64,000 nucleotides of DNA from Betaproteobacteria bacterium GR16-43. GTDB taxonomy: Bacteria; Pseudomonadota; Gammaproteobacteria; Burkholderiales; Usitatibacteraceae. The stretch covers positions 3,596,001-3,660,000 of the forward strand of contig CP019169.1 of the NCBI GenBank assembly GCA_001953215.1, in the 5' to 3' direction. Below the pieces are notes generated by a model. That model saw nothing but the letters and a program-made list of their open reading frames with translations. It was not told the origin of the DNA and did not search any database. Position numbers and translations under genes: made by a program. Positions 43,980 to 52,811 of this stretch are shown here, piece after piece (the stretch's first letter is position 1; every line of letters starts with the position of its first letter).

Positions 43980-45346
43980 GGCTTCGCCCCGGCGATGACG
44001 GCGGAGACATCCTTCGCCTCGCCCAGCTTCCAGCACGCGGCGATGGCCGCGTCGACCTTCGCCTTGCCGATGACCGGCTCGCCCATGTCGCGAAACTTGG
44101 CTTCGAGCATCGCATCGGTGAGCGGATTCTCGAGCGAGCCGATGGCGTTCTTCACGAACACGGGCTCGCGCCGGCCATCCTTCATCACGGCCACGACGTC
44201 GGCCGCGGCTTCGTCGATCGAATCGTCCACGGTCGCGACCACCTTTCTTCGCAGCGCCACCATGTCCGGCCGGTTCACGAAGGCATCGTCGTACTCGTGC
44301 TCGCCGGCGCGGCCCACCATCAACCCGGCCGCGAAGCCGTGGTACACGCTGAACTTGCCCTCGAGGCCGTCCTTCGGCTCCTTCTTGCCCGTCAGTTCCA
44401 GCACCAGCGAGTGGACCTTCAGCTCGACGCGCTCCACGTCCTCGGGCTTCACGCCCTTGGCGCGCAGCTGTGTCGCCGCATCGATCGTGGGATGGATCAC
44501 GATGCCGCACGCGAACGGCTTGTAGGTGTTGAACGAGATCTCGAAGCGCTGGCCGAGCTCATCGGTGATCTCGTTCCAGTCGTTCTTGGTCGAGATGGTC
44601 TGGGCCATGCCCCGCGCGGCCTCGATCGCCTTCGGGCTCGCGGTGAAGCCGTTCTTCGCCAGCAGCGCACTCATCAGCCCCGCCCGGGCCGCGCCGCCCG
44701 GATGGAACGGCTTGGTCATCGTGCCGAACTGCTCCCGCATGCCGATGGGCTGCGAGGCCGCGATGCCCAGCGCCATCAGGGTCGTCGCTTCATCGAGACC
44801 CAGCAGGCGTGCGCATCCCGCGGCAGCGCCCAAGGTTCCGGTCGATCCCGTGATGTGCCACCCGCGGTCGTAGTGCTCGGGATACATCATGTTGCCCACG
44901 CGGCACGAGACGTCGATGCCGAGCACCAGGGCGTCGATCACCTGCCGGCCCGACGCGCCCGTCGTTTCCGCCAGCGCCAGCACCGCGGAGGCCACCGGAC
45001 CTGCCGGATGGATGATGGTCTTGAGATGCGTGTCGTCGAAGTCGAACGTGTGCGACGAGATGCCGTTGATCAACGCCGCGCCCGCCATGTCCACCTTGTC
45101 GCCACGGCCCAGCACCGTGGACTGCGCCGAGGGCTTCAGCATGTTCACCGCGCCCAGGGCGGCCGCCACGCTCTCGTGCTGCGCCGCGCCGATCGCGCAA
45201 CCGACCCAGTTCAGGAAGGTGCGATGCGCTTCCTTCTCGACCGCGGCACTCCAGCCCTTGGAAGGATGCGTGGCCACCAGCTTCGCGAGGGTGCGCGTGA
45301 CGGGCGGTGCGTTGTGGTCCGCGGGGACCTTCGTGTTGCGTGCCAT
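43976..45346 (-). CDS. MmgE/PrpD family protein
   Basis: A 456-residue member of the 2-methylcitrate dehydratase-like family. Features are HTFDFDDTHLKTIIHPAGPV, WHITGSTGTLGAAAGCARLLGL, GGAARAGLMSALLAKNGFT, and in the C-terminal domain YKPFACGIVIHPTIDA. Family members dehydrate or isomerise di- and tricarboxylic acids (2-methylcitrate, cis-aconitate, itaconate-related acids). Together with the Bug receptor and the 2-hydroxyacid dehydrogenase it suggests uptake and metabolism of a small carboxylic acid, not necessarily 2-methylcitrate. Confidence 0.87.
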   Translation of the reverse strand: MARNTKVPADHNAPPVTRTLAKLVATHPSKGWSAAVEKEAHRTFLNWVGCAIGAAQHESVAAALGAVNMLKPSAQSTVLGRGDKVDMAGAALINGISSHTFDFDDTHLKTIIHPAGPVASAVLALAETTGASGRQVIDALVLGIDVSCRVGNMMYPEHYDRGWHITGSTGTLGAAAGCARLLGLDEATTLMALGIAASQPIGMREQFGTMTKPFHPGGAARAGLMSALLAKNGFTASPKAIEAARGMAQTISTKNDWNEITDELGQRFEISFNTYKPFACGIVIHPTIDAATQLRAKGVKPEDVERVELKVHSLVLELTGKKEPKDGLEGKFSVYHGFAAGLMVGRAGEHEYDDAFVNRPDMVALRRKVVATVDDSIDEAAADVVAVMKDGRREPVFVKNAIGSLENPLTDAMLEAKFRDMGEPVIGKAKVDAAIAACWKLGEAKDVSAVIAGAKP

Positions 45347-45354
45347 CGATTCCC

Positions 45355-46314
45355 CTACTCTTCCAAACTGATGTTGCGTTCCCTGGCGAGCTTCGCCCAG
45401 CGCGCGATGTCGGCCTGCATGTACGCGCCGAACTGCTCGGGCGTCATCGGCATGGGATCCAGCGCTTCACCCGAGAGGCGCTGGCGCAGCTCCGGCGTGG
45501 CTAGGGCCTTGTTGATCTCGTCGTTCAGCCGCTTGACGACGTCGGGAGGCATCTTCGCCGGGCCGACGATCGAGTACCACTGCACGCCGTCGAATCCCTT
45601 GAAGCCGAGCTCCTCGAAAGTGGGCGTGTCGGGCAGCAGCGCGTGGCGCTTGAGTCCCGTGATCGCGATCGGCTTCATCTTGCCGGCCTTGATGTGCGGC
45701 AGCGCGGCGGCGAGCCCCGGCATCATCATCTGCGTCTGCCCGCCCAGCACGTCGGTGATCGCCGGGCCGATGCCGCGATAGGCCGCGTGCACCGCGTCGA
45801 ATCCGGCGGCCGTGCGGAACTGCTCCATCGCCAGGTGCGTGAGCGAGCCCTGCCCCGACGAGCCGTAGCTCACCTTGTTCGCCTTCGCATACGCAAGGAG
45901 CGATTTCATGTCGGTCGCGGGAACCCCTCCGCCCACGACCAGCACGTTGGGCGTTCCCACGACCATCGCGACCGGCGTGAAATCCTTCACCGCGTCGTAG
46001 GGAACCTTGCGAACGGCAGGCACCGTGCCATGCGTGGCGACGTAGCCCAGCATCAACGTGTAGCCGTCCGGCGCCGCGCGCGCCACGTTCTGCGCCGCGA
46101 TCACCCCGCCGCCGCCCGAGACGTTCTCCACGATGAACGACTGGCCCATGCTCTTCGTGAGCTGCTCGGCCACGGTGCGCGCGGTGAGGTCCACGCCGCC
46201 GCCGGGCTGCACCGGGGCCACGATCTTCACGGTCTTGCTGGGGTAGCCCTGCGCGGCTGCGCCGAACGACAAACAGGCAAAGGCCGCCAGGGCGGCAGTC
46301 GCGATTCGCATCAT
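45355..46314 (-). CDS. Bug-family periplasmic substrate-binding protein (tripartite tricarboxylate type)
   Basis: A 319-residue receptor with a signal peptide ending FGAAAQG. YPSKTVKIVAPVQPGGGVDLTAR is the hallmark start of Bug proteins, and ENVSGGGGVIAAQNVARAAPDGYTLM is the second conserved block. Such receptors bind carboxylates or related acids for tripartite tricarboxylate transporters; no membrane subunits are encoded nearby, which is common for orphan Bug genes. Two adjacent ATG codons (46314, 46311) are possible. It begins the three-gene minus-strand operon. Confidence 0.9.
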   Translation of the reverse strand: MMRIATAALAAFACLSFGAAAQGYPSKTVKIVAPVQPGGGVDLTARTVAEQLTKSMGQSFIVENVSGGGGVIAAQNVARAAPDGYTLMLGYVATHGTVPAVRKVPYDAVKDFTPVAMVVGTPNVLVVGGGVPATDMKSLLAYAKANKVSYGSSGQGSLTHLAMEQFRTAAGFDAVHAAYRGIGPAITDVLGGQTQMMMPGLAAALPHIKAGKMKPIAITGLKRHALLPDTPTFEELGFKGFDGVQWYSIVGPAKMPPDVVKRLNDEINKALATPELRQRLSGEALDPMPMTPEQFGAYMQADIARWAKLARERNISLEE

Positions 46315-46403
46315 GGGAGCTCTCCGGAAAACGTTCGGCCGATTATAGGTCTCGAACGCACGCGACGACGGCCGCGGCAGCCGGAAGGCCTTGCTACCCC
46401 GAT

Positions 46404-46997
46404 TCAGCGAGCGGCGTTGAGGTCTTCGTCGGGCAGGTACGCGACCCCGCCCCAGTTCGCCTGGAGCAGCAAGCCGTTCTCGGTGTACTGGTAGACGGAC
46501 AGGTAGGGATTGAACGACGTGCTGCCGTCCAGCGTCAGTCCCTTTCCCCCGCCGATCTTGAGCGTGGCGTCGGCCGAAGCCCCGACGTCCGCGCCGAGGG
46601 TGCGGAAGGTATCGAACAACGCGCGGTCCTTGAAGACCAGCAACTGGCGATACGACTTGTAGCCCACGCCCGGGCCCGTGCCCGCGCGCGTGACCTTCAT
46701 GAACGTTTCCTTCTGGTCCTGGTTGTCGACCAGCATGCCGGCACCGACCGCGCCCACGTACAGCACGAGGTTCACCTGCGACGCATCGAACACGCCGTAG
46801 CCCACGGCCGCCTCGAGCTCGGCTTTCAGCTCGGGCTTGCCGGCGTAGAGGACCTTCTGCGTTTCGTCGCGCATCTCGCGCAGCGCTGCGCGGCGCTTCG
46901 TGGCCTCGTCGCCCGAAATGCCGCCGGGCGTCGCGCAAGCGGCGACGCCCAGGACCATGCCGGCGAGGAGGATGCGCGCAGCGATGCGGGCATCCAT
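46404..46997 (-). CDS. YSC84-related lipoprotein
   Basis: A 197-residue protein with lipobox GVAAC at residues 17-21, so Cys21 is probably lipidated. The body matches the YSC84/Las17-binding-like domain: AVGYGVFDASQVNLVLYVGAVGAGML, KVTRAGTGPGVGYKSY, and ILKI-like GGGKGLTLDGSTSF. In eukaryotes the domain binds lipids and actin regulators; in bacteria the role is unknown and probably at the envelope. It lies four bases after the stop of the next upstream gene and may be cotranscribed. Confidence 0.83.
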   Translation of the reverse strand: MDARIAARILLAGMVLGVAACATPGGISGDEATKRRAALREMRDETQKVLYAGKPELKAELEAAVGYGVFDASQVNLVLYVGAVGAGMLVDNQDQKETFMKVTRAGTGPGVGYKSYRQLLVFKDRALFDTFRTLGADVGASADATLKIGGGKGLTLDGSTSFNPYLSVYQYTENGLLLQANWGGVAYLPDEDLNAAR

Positions 46998-47001
46998 CCG
47001 G

Positions 47002-47631
47002 TTACTTCTTCGGTGCCGCGGCAGGAGCCGGTGCGGGAGCCTTGTCGACGCGGATAGCGACCGCCTCCGTGTACGAGGCCACCACGAAGTCCCCCTTCTT
47101 CACGGCCTTGAGCACGGCCGGGTCCTTCACGTAGAGCGTCACGGTGTTCTCCGGCCCGCGCAGCGTTACCGTGCTCTTGGCCGTGTCGATGCCTTCCACC
47201 GAGGCGGTGACCTTCACGTCGCGAACGACGACGGCCGCGGGCATCTGGCCCTTCGCCGCGCTCTGCTGGGCTTCGGAGACGACCCGCTCGCGCGTCGTGC
47301 TCTTCGTCTTGTCCAGGCCGACCAGCACCGCCTGCGCGTATTCGATGGTGACGACGTCGCCCTTCGAGACCTGCGCGAGGTTCTTCACTTCCGGGCCCGC
47401 GACGAAGCTCACCTTGTCGCCGTTGGCGGCCTTGAGCGTGACGGCGCGCGTGACCTGGTCGATGGCATCCACGGTCGCCGTCACCTTCACGTACTCGAGC
47501 GCACCGAGGGGCTTGCCCGTCTCGGCGGCCTTGGCTTTTTCGGGCGCCGCCTTGGCCTTGTCCTGCGCGGCAACGCCGCCTGCGAACGACAACGCACCCA
47601 TGACGAGCAAGCTCAGCAATTTGTTCTTCAT
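47002..47631 (-). CDS. Periplasmic protein with duplicated beta domain, function unknown
   Basis: A 209-residue exported protein; the signal peptide ends GGVAAQ. Two similar halves are visible: VKVTATVDAIDQVTRAVTLK ... GPEVKNLAQVSKGDVVTIEY and VKVTASVEGIDTAKSTVTLR ... DPAVLKAVKKGDFVVASY. Each ends with a short AV segment. The pattern suggests two OB-like or DUF5666-like beta barrels. The tail is APAPAPAAAPKK. The ATG at 47631 is preferred over a GTG one codon earlier. It is divergent from the MASE1 kinase, with a dyad at 47700-47721 between. Confidence 0.8.
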   Translation of the reverse strand: MKNKLLSLLVMGALSFAGGVAAQDKAKAAPEKAKAAETGKPLGALEYVKVTATVDAIDQVTRAVTLKAANGDKVSFVAGPEVKNLAQVSKGDVVTIEYAQAVLVGLDKTKSTTRERVVSEAQQSAAKGQMPAAVVVRDVKVTASVEGIDTAKSTVTLRGPENTVTLYVKDPAVLKAVKKGDFVVASYTEAVAIRVDKAPAPAPAAAPKK

Positions 47632-47699
47632 CACCTGGTCTCCCTCTCTTGAGATTCTCTCGATAGTCGGTCGATTTCACCACCACGGCGGCGGCCTGG

Positions 47700-47721
47700 C
47701 CATTGGCCCTTTGTCCAATGG
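47700..47721. promoter_or_regulatory. Inverted repeat CCATTGG/CCAATGG upstream of the periplasmic protein gene
   Basis: CCATTGG (47700-47706) and CCAATGG (47715-47721) are perfect inverted repeats eight bases apart. The right half with its flank (CCCTTTGTCCAAT) resembles the CCCCAAGGTCCAAT sites at 50633 and 55253. It lies between divergent genes and may be an operator. Confidence 0.45.
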
Positions 47722-47869
47722 CGCGGGTGCCTCTGCCAGCGTAGCACGCGGGTCCGGCCGGGTAACAAGGGCTGTGAGTGCCGGTTTGCTAGGCGGCGTA
47801 TCGCCGAGTAGCATGGATTAACAAACAAGAAGAATTCCTGGCGCGGGCGAGTTCGAGTGACATGACCCG

Positions 47870-49972
47870 ATGCATGCCGTCCATCCGATAGGCGCTGTTC
47901 CGGGCACGGACCCGGCCCGGGCCGCTTTTGGTGCATGGCCGTCCGTATCGCCAGGCGAACCGGCGGCGGGATGGCTCGTCAGCCTGGCGGTCTTCGCCGC
48001 CTATCTCTTCGGCGCCAAGCTGGGGCTCGCCCTCACCTTCCTGCCCAATCCGGTGTCGGTCCTGTGGCCGCCCAATGCGATCCTTTTCGCGGCGCTCCTG
48101 CTGTTGCCGGCCCGCCGGTGGTGGCTCGTCGTGGCCGGCGCGTTCCCGGCACACCTGCTTGCCGAGCTGAACGACGGCTTCCCCGCCACGCTCGTGCTCT
48201 GCTGGTTCGTGAGCAACATGACGGAAGCGCTGATCGGCGCATCCTGCGTGCGCTTCTTCGGGGGGACGCGCCGCCCCTTCGACAAGCCCCTGCACGTGAT
48301 CGGCTTCGTGCTCGCCGCCCTCTGCGCCGCACTGCTTTCCTCCTTCCTCGACAGCGCCTTCGTGAAGCTCAACGGCTGGGGCGAAGCGGACTACTGGGAC
48401 CTCTGGGCCGCGCGCTCCCTCTCCAACGTGACCACCTCCGTCGTGCTGGTCCCGCTCATCGTCACGTTCGCTTCCGGCGGGCCGCAGGCGCTGCGCCGCG
48501 CGAATCGTGCGCACATGGTCGAGGCGTTCCTGCTCCTGATCGGGCTCTTCGTGGTGGCGACGCTCGTGTTCAATTCCGAACTCGCCGCGAGCGCGCTGCC
48601 CGCCGAGATCTACATCCCCCTGCCTTTCCTGCTCTGGGCGGCGTATCGCTTCGGTACTCCCGGAGCGAGCTTCACCATCGCGCTCATCGCGGGGATGGCG
48701 ATCGTCGGATCGAGCCAGGGGGTCGGCGCGCTGGGCTCGCAGTTGCCGATCGAGAATGCCCGCGCGGTGCAACTCTTCCTGCTCTTCATCGCGCCCACCC
48801 TGCTCTGCTTCGCTTCGGCGATGGAAGAACGGCGGCGCGCGGAAGCGTTGCTGCGCCAGAGCGACAAGCGCTTCCACGTGATGCTGGAGGCCACGCGCGA
48901 CGCCGTCTACGAACGCGACCTCGTCACCGGCGCCATGTGGTGGAGCCGCAGCGCGCTGGCGCAGTTCGGTCATTCGCGCTCGACCGTGGGCCACGACATC
49001 CGCGACTGGTGCGAACTCATCCACCCGGACGATCGGGAGGCGGCCCTGCAACAGCAGTACCGGGCCCTCGCCGACGGCGGCCGCCACTGGGAGGCCGAAT
49101 TCCGGCTCCGCCGCGCCGACGGCACCCATGCGCTGGTGGGCGAGCAGGGTTTCGTGGTCCGCGACGCCGAGGGCAAGGCCGTGCAGATCATCGGGCGCCT
49201 CACGGACATCACCGATCGCCGCGATGCGGACGACCTCGACCAGAAGCTCGCGCATGCCTCGCGCCTCACGCTCATGGGCGAACTCGCGGCCTCCATCGCC
49301 CACGAGATCAACCAGCCGATGTCGGCGATCCTCAGCAACGTGGATTCCGCCGAGATGCTGCTCGCGCAGAAGGACTACCCGGTCGAGGAGCTGCGCCAGA
49401 TCCTCGAGGACATCCGCGGTGACGACCTGCGAGCGAGCGAGGTCATCCGCCACATCCGCGGACTCGCCGGCAAGCGCGGCCCCGACTTCGAGATCTTCGA
49501 CCCGAAAGAGGTGGTCGGTGCGGTGATGCGCGTCGTGTCGCCGATCGCCCGGCGGCGCGCGGTGTCCGTGACGGTCGCGCTGGGCAATGTGCCGCGGGTC
49601 TGGGGCGATCGCATCCACGTGCAGCAGGTCCTCCTGAACCTCATCTTCAACGGCATGGACGCAATGGACGACGTTCCCAACGGACAGCGCGAACTCTTCG
49701 TGGCGGCGGCACGAGGCTCGGACGGGATGGTCGAGATCTCGGTGCGCGATCGAGGCCACGGCGTCGAACCCGGCAAGCTCGATCGCATCTTCGACTCGTT
49801 CTTCACCACGAAAGCCGAGGGCATGGGATTGGGCCTGTCGATCGCGCGCTCGCTGCTGCAGTCCCATGGCGGGCGGATCTGGGTCGAGAACAACCCCGAT
49901 GGCGGCGCGACATTCCGCTTCACGCTGCGCGTGGACCAGCGCGAGCGCTCTTGGCTGGCGGCGGCGGAATGA
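47870..49972 (+). CDS. MASE1-PAS hybrid-free sensor histidine kinase
   Basis: A 700-residue kinase. The first 310 residues hold eight or so transmembrane helices of the MASE1 sensor type (NPVSVLWPPNAILFAALLLLP is the signature). A PAS domain follows (about 325-450; FHVMLEATRDAVYERDLVTG and GRLTDITDRRD). The kinase core has LMGELAASIAHEINQPMSAI with His478, NLIFNGMDAM, RDRGHGVEPG and MGLGLSIARSLL, as in FixL/DctB-type enzymes. No receiver domain is attached. It overlaps the FixJ-type regulator by four bases. The ligand sensed by MASE1 is unknown. Confidence 0.92.
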   Translation: MHAVHPIGAVPGTDPARAAFGAWPSVSPGEPAAGWLVSLAVFAAYLFGAKLGLALTFLPNPVSVLWPPNAILFAALLLLPARRWWLVVAGAFPAHLLAELNDGFPATLVLCWFVSNMTEALIGASCVRFFGGTRRPFDKPLHVIGFVLAALCAALLSSFLDSAFVKLNGWGEADYWDLWAARSLSNVTTSVVLVPLIVTFASGGPQALRRANRAHMVEAFLLLIGLFVVATLVFNSELAASALPAEIYIPLPFLLWAAYRFGTPGASFTIALIAGMAIVGSSQGVGALGSQLPIENARAVQLFLLFIAPTLLCFASAMEERRRAEALLRQSDKRFHVMLEATRDAVYERDLVTGAMWWSRSALAQFGHSRSTVGHDIRDWCELIHPDDREAALQQQYRALADGGRHWEAEFRLRRADGTHALVGEQGFVVRDAEGKAVQIIGRLTDITDRRDADDLDQKLAHASRLTLMGELAASIAHEINQPMSAILSNVDSAEMLLAQKDYPVEELRQILEDIRGDDLRASEVIRHIRGLAGKRGPDFEIFDPKEVVGAVMRVVSPIARRRAVSVTVALGNVPRVWGDRIHVQQVLLNLIFNGMDAMDDVPNGQRELFVAAARGSDGMVEISVRDRGHGVEPGKLDRIFDSFFTTKAEGMGLGLSIARSLLQSHGGRIWVENNPDGGATFRFTLRVDQRERSWLAAAE

Positions 49973-50580
49973 CCACGGCCATCGTCCACGTGGTCGACGA
50001 TGACCGCTCCGTGCGCGCCTCGCTCACGCGCCTGCTCAAGGTCGCGGGTTTCGAAGCCCGAGGCTACGCGTCGGCGGGCGAGTTCCTCATTGCGGAACGC
50101 GACGGCGCTCCGGGCTGCATCGTGCTCGACGTCTCCCTGCCGGGCCTCACCGGGATCGAGTTGCATGCAGCATTGCAACGCGAGCACGATCCCCGCCCTG
50201 TCATCTTCCTCACCGGCCGCGGCAACATCGACATGGGCGTCTGTGCCATGAAGGCCGGGGCCGTGGATTTCCTGACCAAGCCCGTGGATCGCGAGCGCCT
50301 GCTGGGTGCGGTGCGGCTTGCGCTGCTCCGCTGCGACCACGAGCGGGTCCGCCATCAGGCCTCGACCGACCTCCACGCCCGCCTCGACAGGCTCACGGGC
50401 CGCGAACGCGAAGTCTTCGACCGCGTGGTGCACGGCAAGCTGAACAAGCAGATCGCGTTCGAGCTCGGCACGTCCGTGCGCACCATCAAGGCCCACCGAG
50501 CCCAGGTGATGCGCAAGATGGAAGTCGATTCGCTCGCCCAGCTCGTGACCGCCGCCGAGCGCCTCTCCACGCCGGCGTAG
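49969..50580 (+). CDS. FixJ-family response regulator
   Basis: A 203-residue regulator that should be phosphorylated by the MASE1 kinase. Receiver: VVDDDRSVRASLTRLL, Asp54 in CIVLDVSLPG, TGRGNID and the lysine in DFLTKPVDRERL. The LuxR-type helix-turn-helix has LTGREREVFDRVVHGKLNKQIAFELGTSVRTIKAHRAQVM (in parts). ATG at 49969 overlaps the kinase stop. A CCCCAAGGTCCAAT site 53 bases past its stop, and similar sites before neighbouring operons, are candidate targets. Confidence 0.92.
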   Translation: MTTAIVHVVDDDRSVRASLTRLLKVAGFEARGYASAGEFLIAERDGAPGCIVLDVSLPGLTGIELHAALQREHDPRPVIFLTGRGNIDMGVCAMKAGAVDFLTKPVDRERLLGAVRLALLRCDHERVRHQASTDLHARLDRLTGREREVFDRVVHGKLNKQIAFELGTSVRTIKAHRAQVMRKMEVDSLAQLVTAAERLSTPA

Positions 50581-50632
50581 CGCGGTCCGGCGCTCTTCCC
50601 TAGCCGGCTGCCCCTTGGTACAGGGGGCCTTA

Positions 50633-50646
50633 CCCCAAGGTCCAAT
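50633..50646 (+). promoter_or_regulatory. Candidate FixJ-type operator, site 1
   Basis: CCCCAAGGTCCAAT is identical to site 2 at 55253-55266. It lies in the 155-base space between the FixJ-type gene and the lone receiver gene, preceded by CCCCTTGGTA, which makes an imperfect dyad. It would control the receiver-surface-antigen-lipoprotein operon. Confidence 0.5.
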
Positions 50647-50735
50647 TGCCCGTGCGAATGTGCGTCACGGATGATGGTGCCAGCGTGGGAGATGTCACTA
50701 CAAAGAGCGCCAGGTCGGGGCCCGGGAGCACGGCG

Positions 50736-51143
50736 ATGCCACGGTCCAATTCGAAGGCGGTGATCGTGGTCGAGGACGACGTGAGCGTGAGCCATGCCCT
50801 CGTCCGCGTCCTTCGCCTCGGGGGACTGGAGCCCGTCGCCTATCCGTCGGCGGAGGCCTTCCTCGACGAAGCCGGCGAGTTCCAGGCGATCTGCCTGATC
50901 ATCGACATCCAGTTGCCGGGCATGAGCGGCTTCGCGCTGCGCGAGCGGCTTGCGGACTCGCGTGCGCTTCCGCCCGTCGTCTTCATGACCGCCTACGATG
51001 AACCCGAGTCCCGGGAGCGGGCGGCGGCGGCGGGCGCCGTGGCGTTCCTCGCCAAGCCCTTCTCGGGCCGCGCGCTGCTTGAAATCATCGAGAAGGAGGC
51101 GAACCTGCCTCCGGGTGAACTGCACAAGGGAACCTTCGAATGA
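50736..51143 (+). CDS. Single-domain response regulator (receiver only)
   Basis: A 135-residue protein with only a receiver domain. VIVVEDDVSVSHALVRVLR has the acidic pocket, Asp57 in IIDIQLPG is the phosphorylation site, FMTAYDEPE has the switch threonine, and AFLAKPFSG the lysine. Output must be by protein contact, for example as a phosphate sink for the MASE1 kinase. The start at 50736 is taken from the receiver fold; the frame is open 90 bases further upstream. A possible transcriptional partner is the FixJ-type protein. Confidence 0.88.
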   Translation: MPRSNSKAVIVVEDDVSVSHALVRVLRLGGLEPVAYPSAEAFLDEAGEFQAICLIIDIQLPGMSGFALRERLADSRALPPVVFMTAYDEPESRERAAAAGAVAFLAKPFSGRALLEIIEKEANLPPGELHKGTFE

Positions 51144-51174
51144 CGGGAGCGATGCAGCGGACCCGCGGCCTGTG

Positions 51175-52323
51175 ATGCGGCGGACCTGCGGACTCCTGCT
51201 CACAGGCCTCCTCCTCTCGTCCGCCGTGCACGCGCAGGGATTTCGCGAACGGATCTTCGACCCGGAAGACGGCAAGCTCGACTTGTCGAACTACCTGCTC
51301 GACCACCGCGGCGCGCTGCCGGTACCGATCGTCATCACGGAACCCGCGGTGGGATACGGGGGAGGCATCGCGCTGCTATGGTTCAGCGAATCGATCCGCG
51401 ATGCCGCCTCGCACGCGAAGGACTCCGGCGGACGCCTCACGCCACCCAACATCTACGGCCTGGCGGTGTTCGGAACGGAAAACGGGACGAAAGGCCTCGG
51501 TGGCGGAGCGCGCATGTCGTTCCTCGACGATCGGTGGCGCTACCGCGGCGGAGCGGCGGCGGTATCGGTCAACCTCGACTTCTACGGCATCGGCGGCCGG
51601 CTCGATCCGACGATCGACAAGGTCGGCTACAACTTGAAGGGCTCGGTGGCGTTCAACGAGCTCACGCGCCGCCTCGGCGAGAGCGACCAGTTGCTGGGCG
51701 TGCGGTGGCTGTACCTGGACCTGAAGACCCGGCTCGATACCGGCACCGAGAGCGACACGGGTCTCACCAGCAAGGAGTTCGCGAAGAAGGGCTCGGGACT
51801 CGGGATCACCTACGCCTACGATTCGCTGGACAACATCTTCACGACGAAGCGCGGGGTGGAGGCGTCGATCGATGCCATGTTCTATTCACCGAGCCTCGGC
51901 AGCGACACGACGTTCCAGGCTTACCGGGCGCATGCCTTCTCCTACATCCCCGCCGGCGACAGCGCGACGGTCGCGCTGCGCATCGATGGCCGCACCGCGC
52001 GCGGGGAAGTCCCGTTCTACCAACTGCCCTTCATCGACATGCGCGGCGTGCCGGCCGCACGCTACCAGGACGAGAACACCGGCGTGCTCGAAGTCGAGGG
52101 CCGCTACTACGTAACGCCGCGCTGGATCCTGCTCGCGTTTGTCGGCGCAGGCCGCGACTGGGGCCGCACCACGTCCTTCAGCGACAAGGGCACGATCGTG
52201 AGCAAGGGGATAGGCTTTCGCTACATGATCGCCAAGCGCCTCGGCTTGAGCATGGGCATCGACGTTGCCAGGGGCCCCGAGGACACGGCGTTCTACATCC
52301 AGATGGGCAACGCCTGGCGTTAG
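51175..52323 (+). CDS. Outer-membrane surface antigen (BamA-like barrel) protein
   Basis: A 382-residue exported protein. The signal peptide ends SSAVHAQ. The rest resembles the bacterial surface antigen (D15/Omp85) barrel without POTRA domains: EPAVGYGGGIALLWFSES, GLGGGARMSFLDDRWRYRGG, LGITYAYDSLDNIFTTKRGVEASIDAMFYS, RARGEVPFYQLPFIDMRGVPAARYQ and a final FYIQMGNAWR. Such short barrels are of unknown function and are sometimes linked to patatin-like phospholipases. It follows the receiver gene by 31 bases. Confidence 0.83.
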   Translation: MRRTCGLLLTGLLLSSAVHAQGFRERIFDPEDGKLDLSNYLLDHRGALPVPIVITEPAVGYGGGIALLWFSESIRDAASHAKDSGGRLTPPNIYGLAVFGTENGTKGLGGGARMSFLDDRWRYRGGAAAVSVNLDFYGIGGRLDPTIDKVGYNLKGSVAFNELTRRLGESDQLLGVRWLYLDLKTRLDTGTESDTGLTSKEFAKKGSGLGITYAYDSLDNIFTTKRGVEASIDAMFYSPSLGSDTTFQAYRAHAFSYIPAGDSATVALRIDGRTARGEVPFYQLPFIDMRGVPAARYQDENTGVLEVEGRYYVTPRWILLAFVGAGRDWGRTTSFSDKGTIVSKGIGFRYMIAKRLGLSMGIDVARGPEDTAFYIQMGNAWR

Positions 52324-52346
52324 ACACTTCTCACAAGGAGGATGCG

Positions 52347-52757
52347 ATGAAGAATTCCGGAATTCTGCTTGTTGCATCGGCGGCCGTGATCGGCGCGTGC
52401 GCGACTTCTCCCAATTCGATGTACGCCAAGCCGTACGCGCTTTTCCAGGTCGAGACCCAGAAGCCCGATCCCCTGTCGCGGCCGGCGTGGGTGACGAGGA
52501 TCGACGGCAAGGACGTCGACCCCCGGCGCAACGACCCGGTCGAACCCGGCGTGCGCCAGGTCGAAGTGAGCATGACGGAACCGGTCGGAACCACCAGCCA
52601 GGCCAAGGACCGCGCCGTCATCGAGGTAGACGCGAAGCCGTGCACGCGCTACTACTTCTCCGCGAAACGCTCGTCCCTCGCGGCCAGCGACTGGAAGCCC
52701 GTCGCCCCGGCTAGCGAACCCATCGGGGAGTGCGTGAAAGCCTTCAACCTGAAGTAG
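52347..52757 (+). CDS. Lipoprotein, function unknown
   Basis: A 136-residue protein with an AAGGAGG ribosome site six bases ahead and a lipobox VIGAC at residues 14-18, so Cys18 is likely lipidated. The mature region has WVTRIDGKDV, PGVRQVEVSM and DAKPCTRYYFSAKRSS. The sequence DGKDV...EPGVRQVEV resembles small beta-sandwich lipoproteins in which a pegylated loop precedes strands, but I recognise no named family. It belongs with the surface antigen gene. Confidence 0.78.
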   Translation: MKNSGILLVASAAVIGACATSPNSMYAKPYALFQVETQKPDPLSRPAWVTRIDGKDVDPRRNDPVEPGVRQVEVSMTEPVGTTSQAKDRAVIEVDAKPCTRYYFSAKRSSLAASDWKPVAPASEPIGECVKAFNLK

Positions 52758-52761
52758 GAAA

Positions 52762-52811
52762 AATCGGGGTCAGGGTAGAAATATCTAGATATTTCTACCC
52801 TGACCCCGATT
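52762..52811. repeat. 50-bp perfect palindrome, GGGGTCAG-type repeat, copy 4
   Basis: The 25-base halves 52762-52786 and 52787-52811 are exact inverted copies with no loop; the outer part is AATCGGGGTCAGGGTAG and the centre AATATCTAGATATT. It lies between convergent genes and its right edge overlaps the stop codon of the AspT-type gene. Confidence 0.93.
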
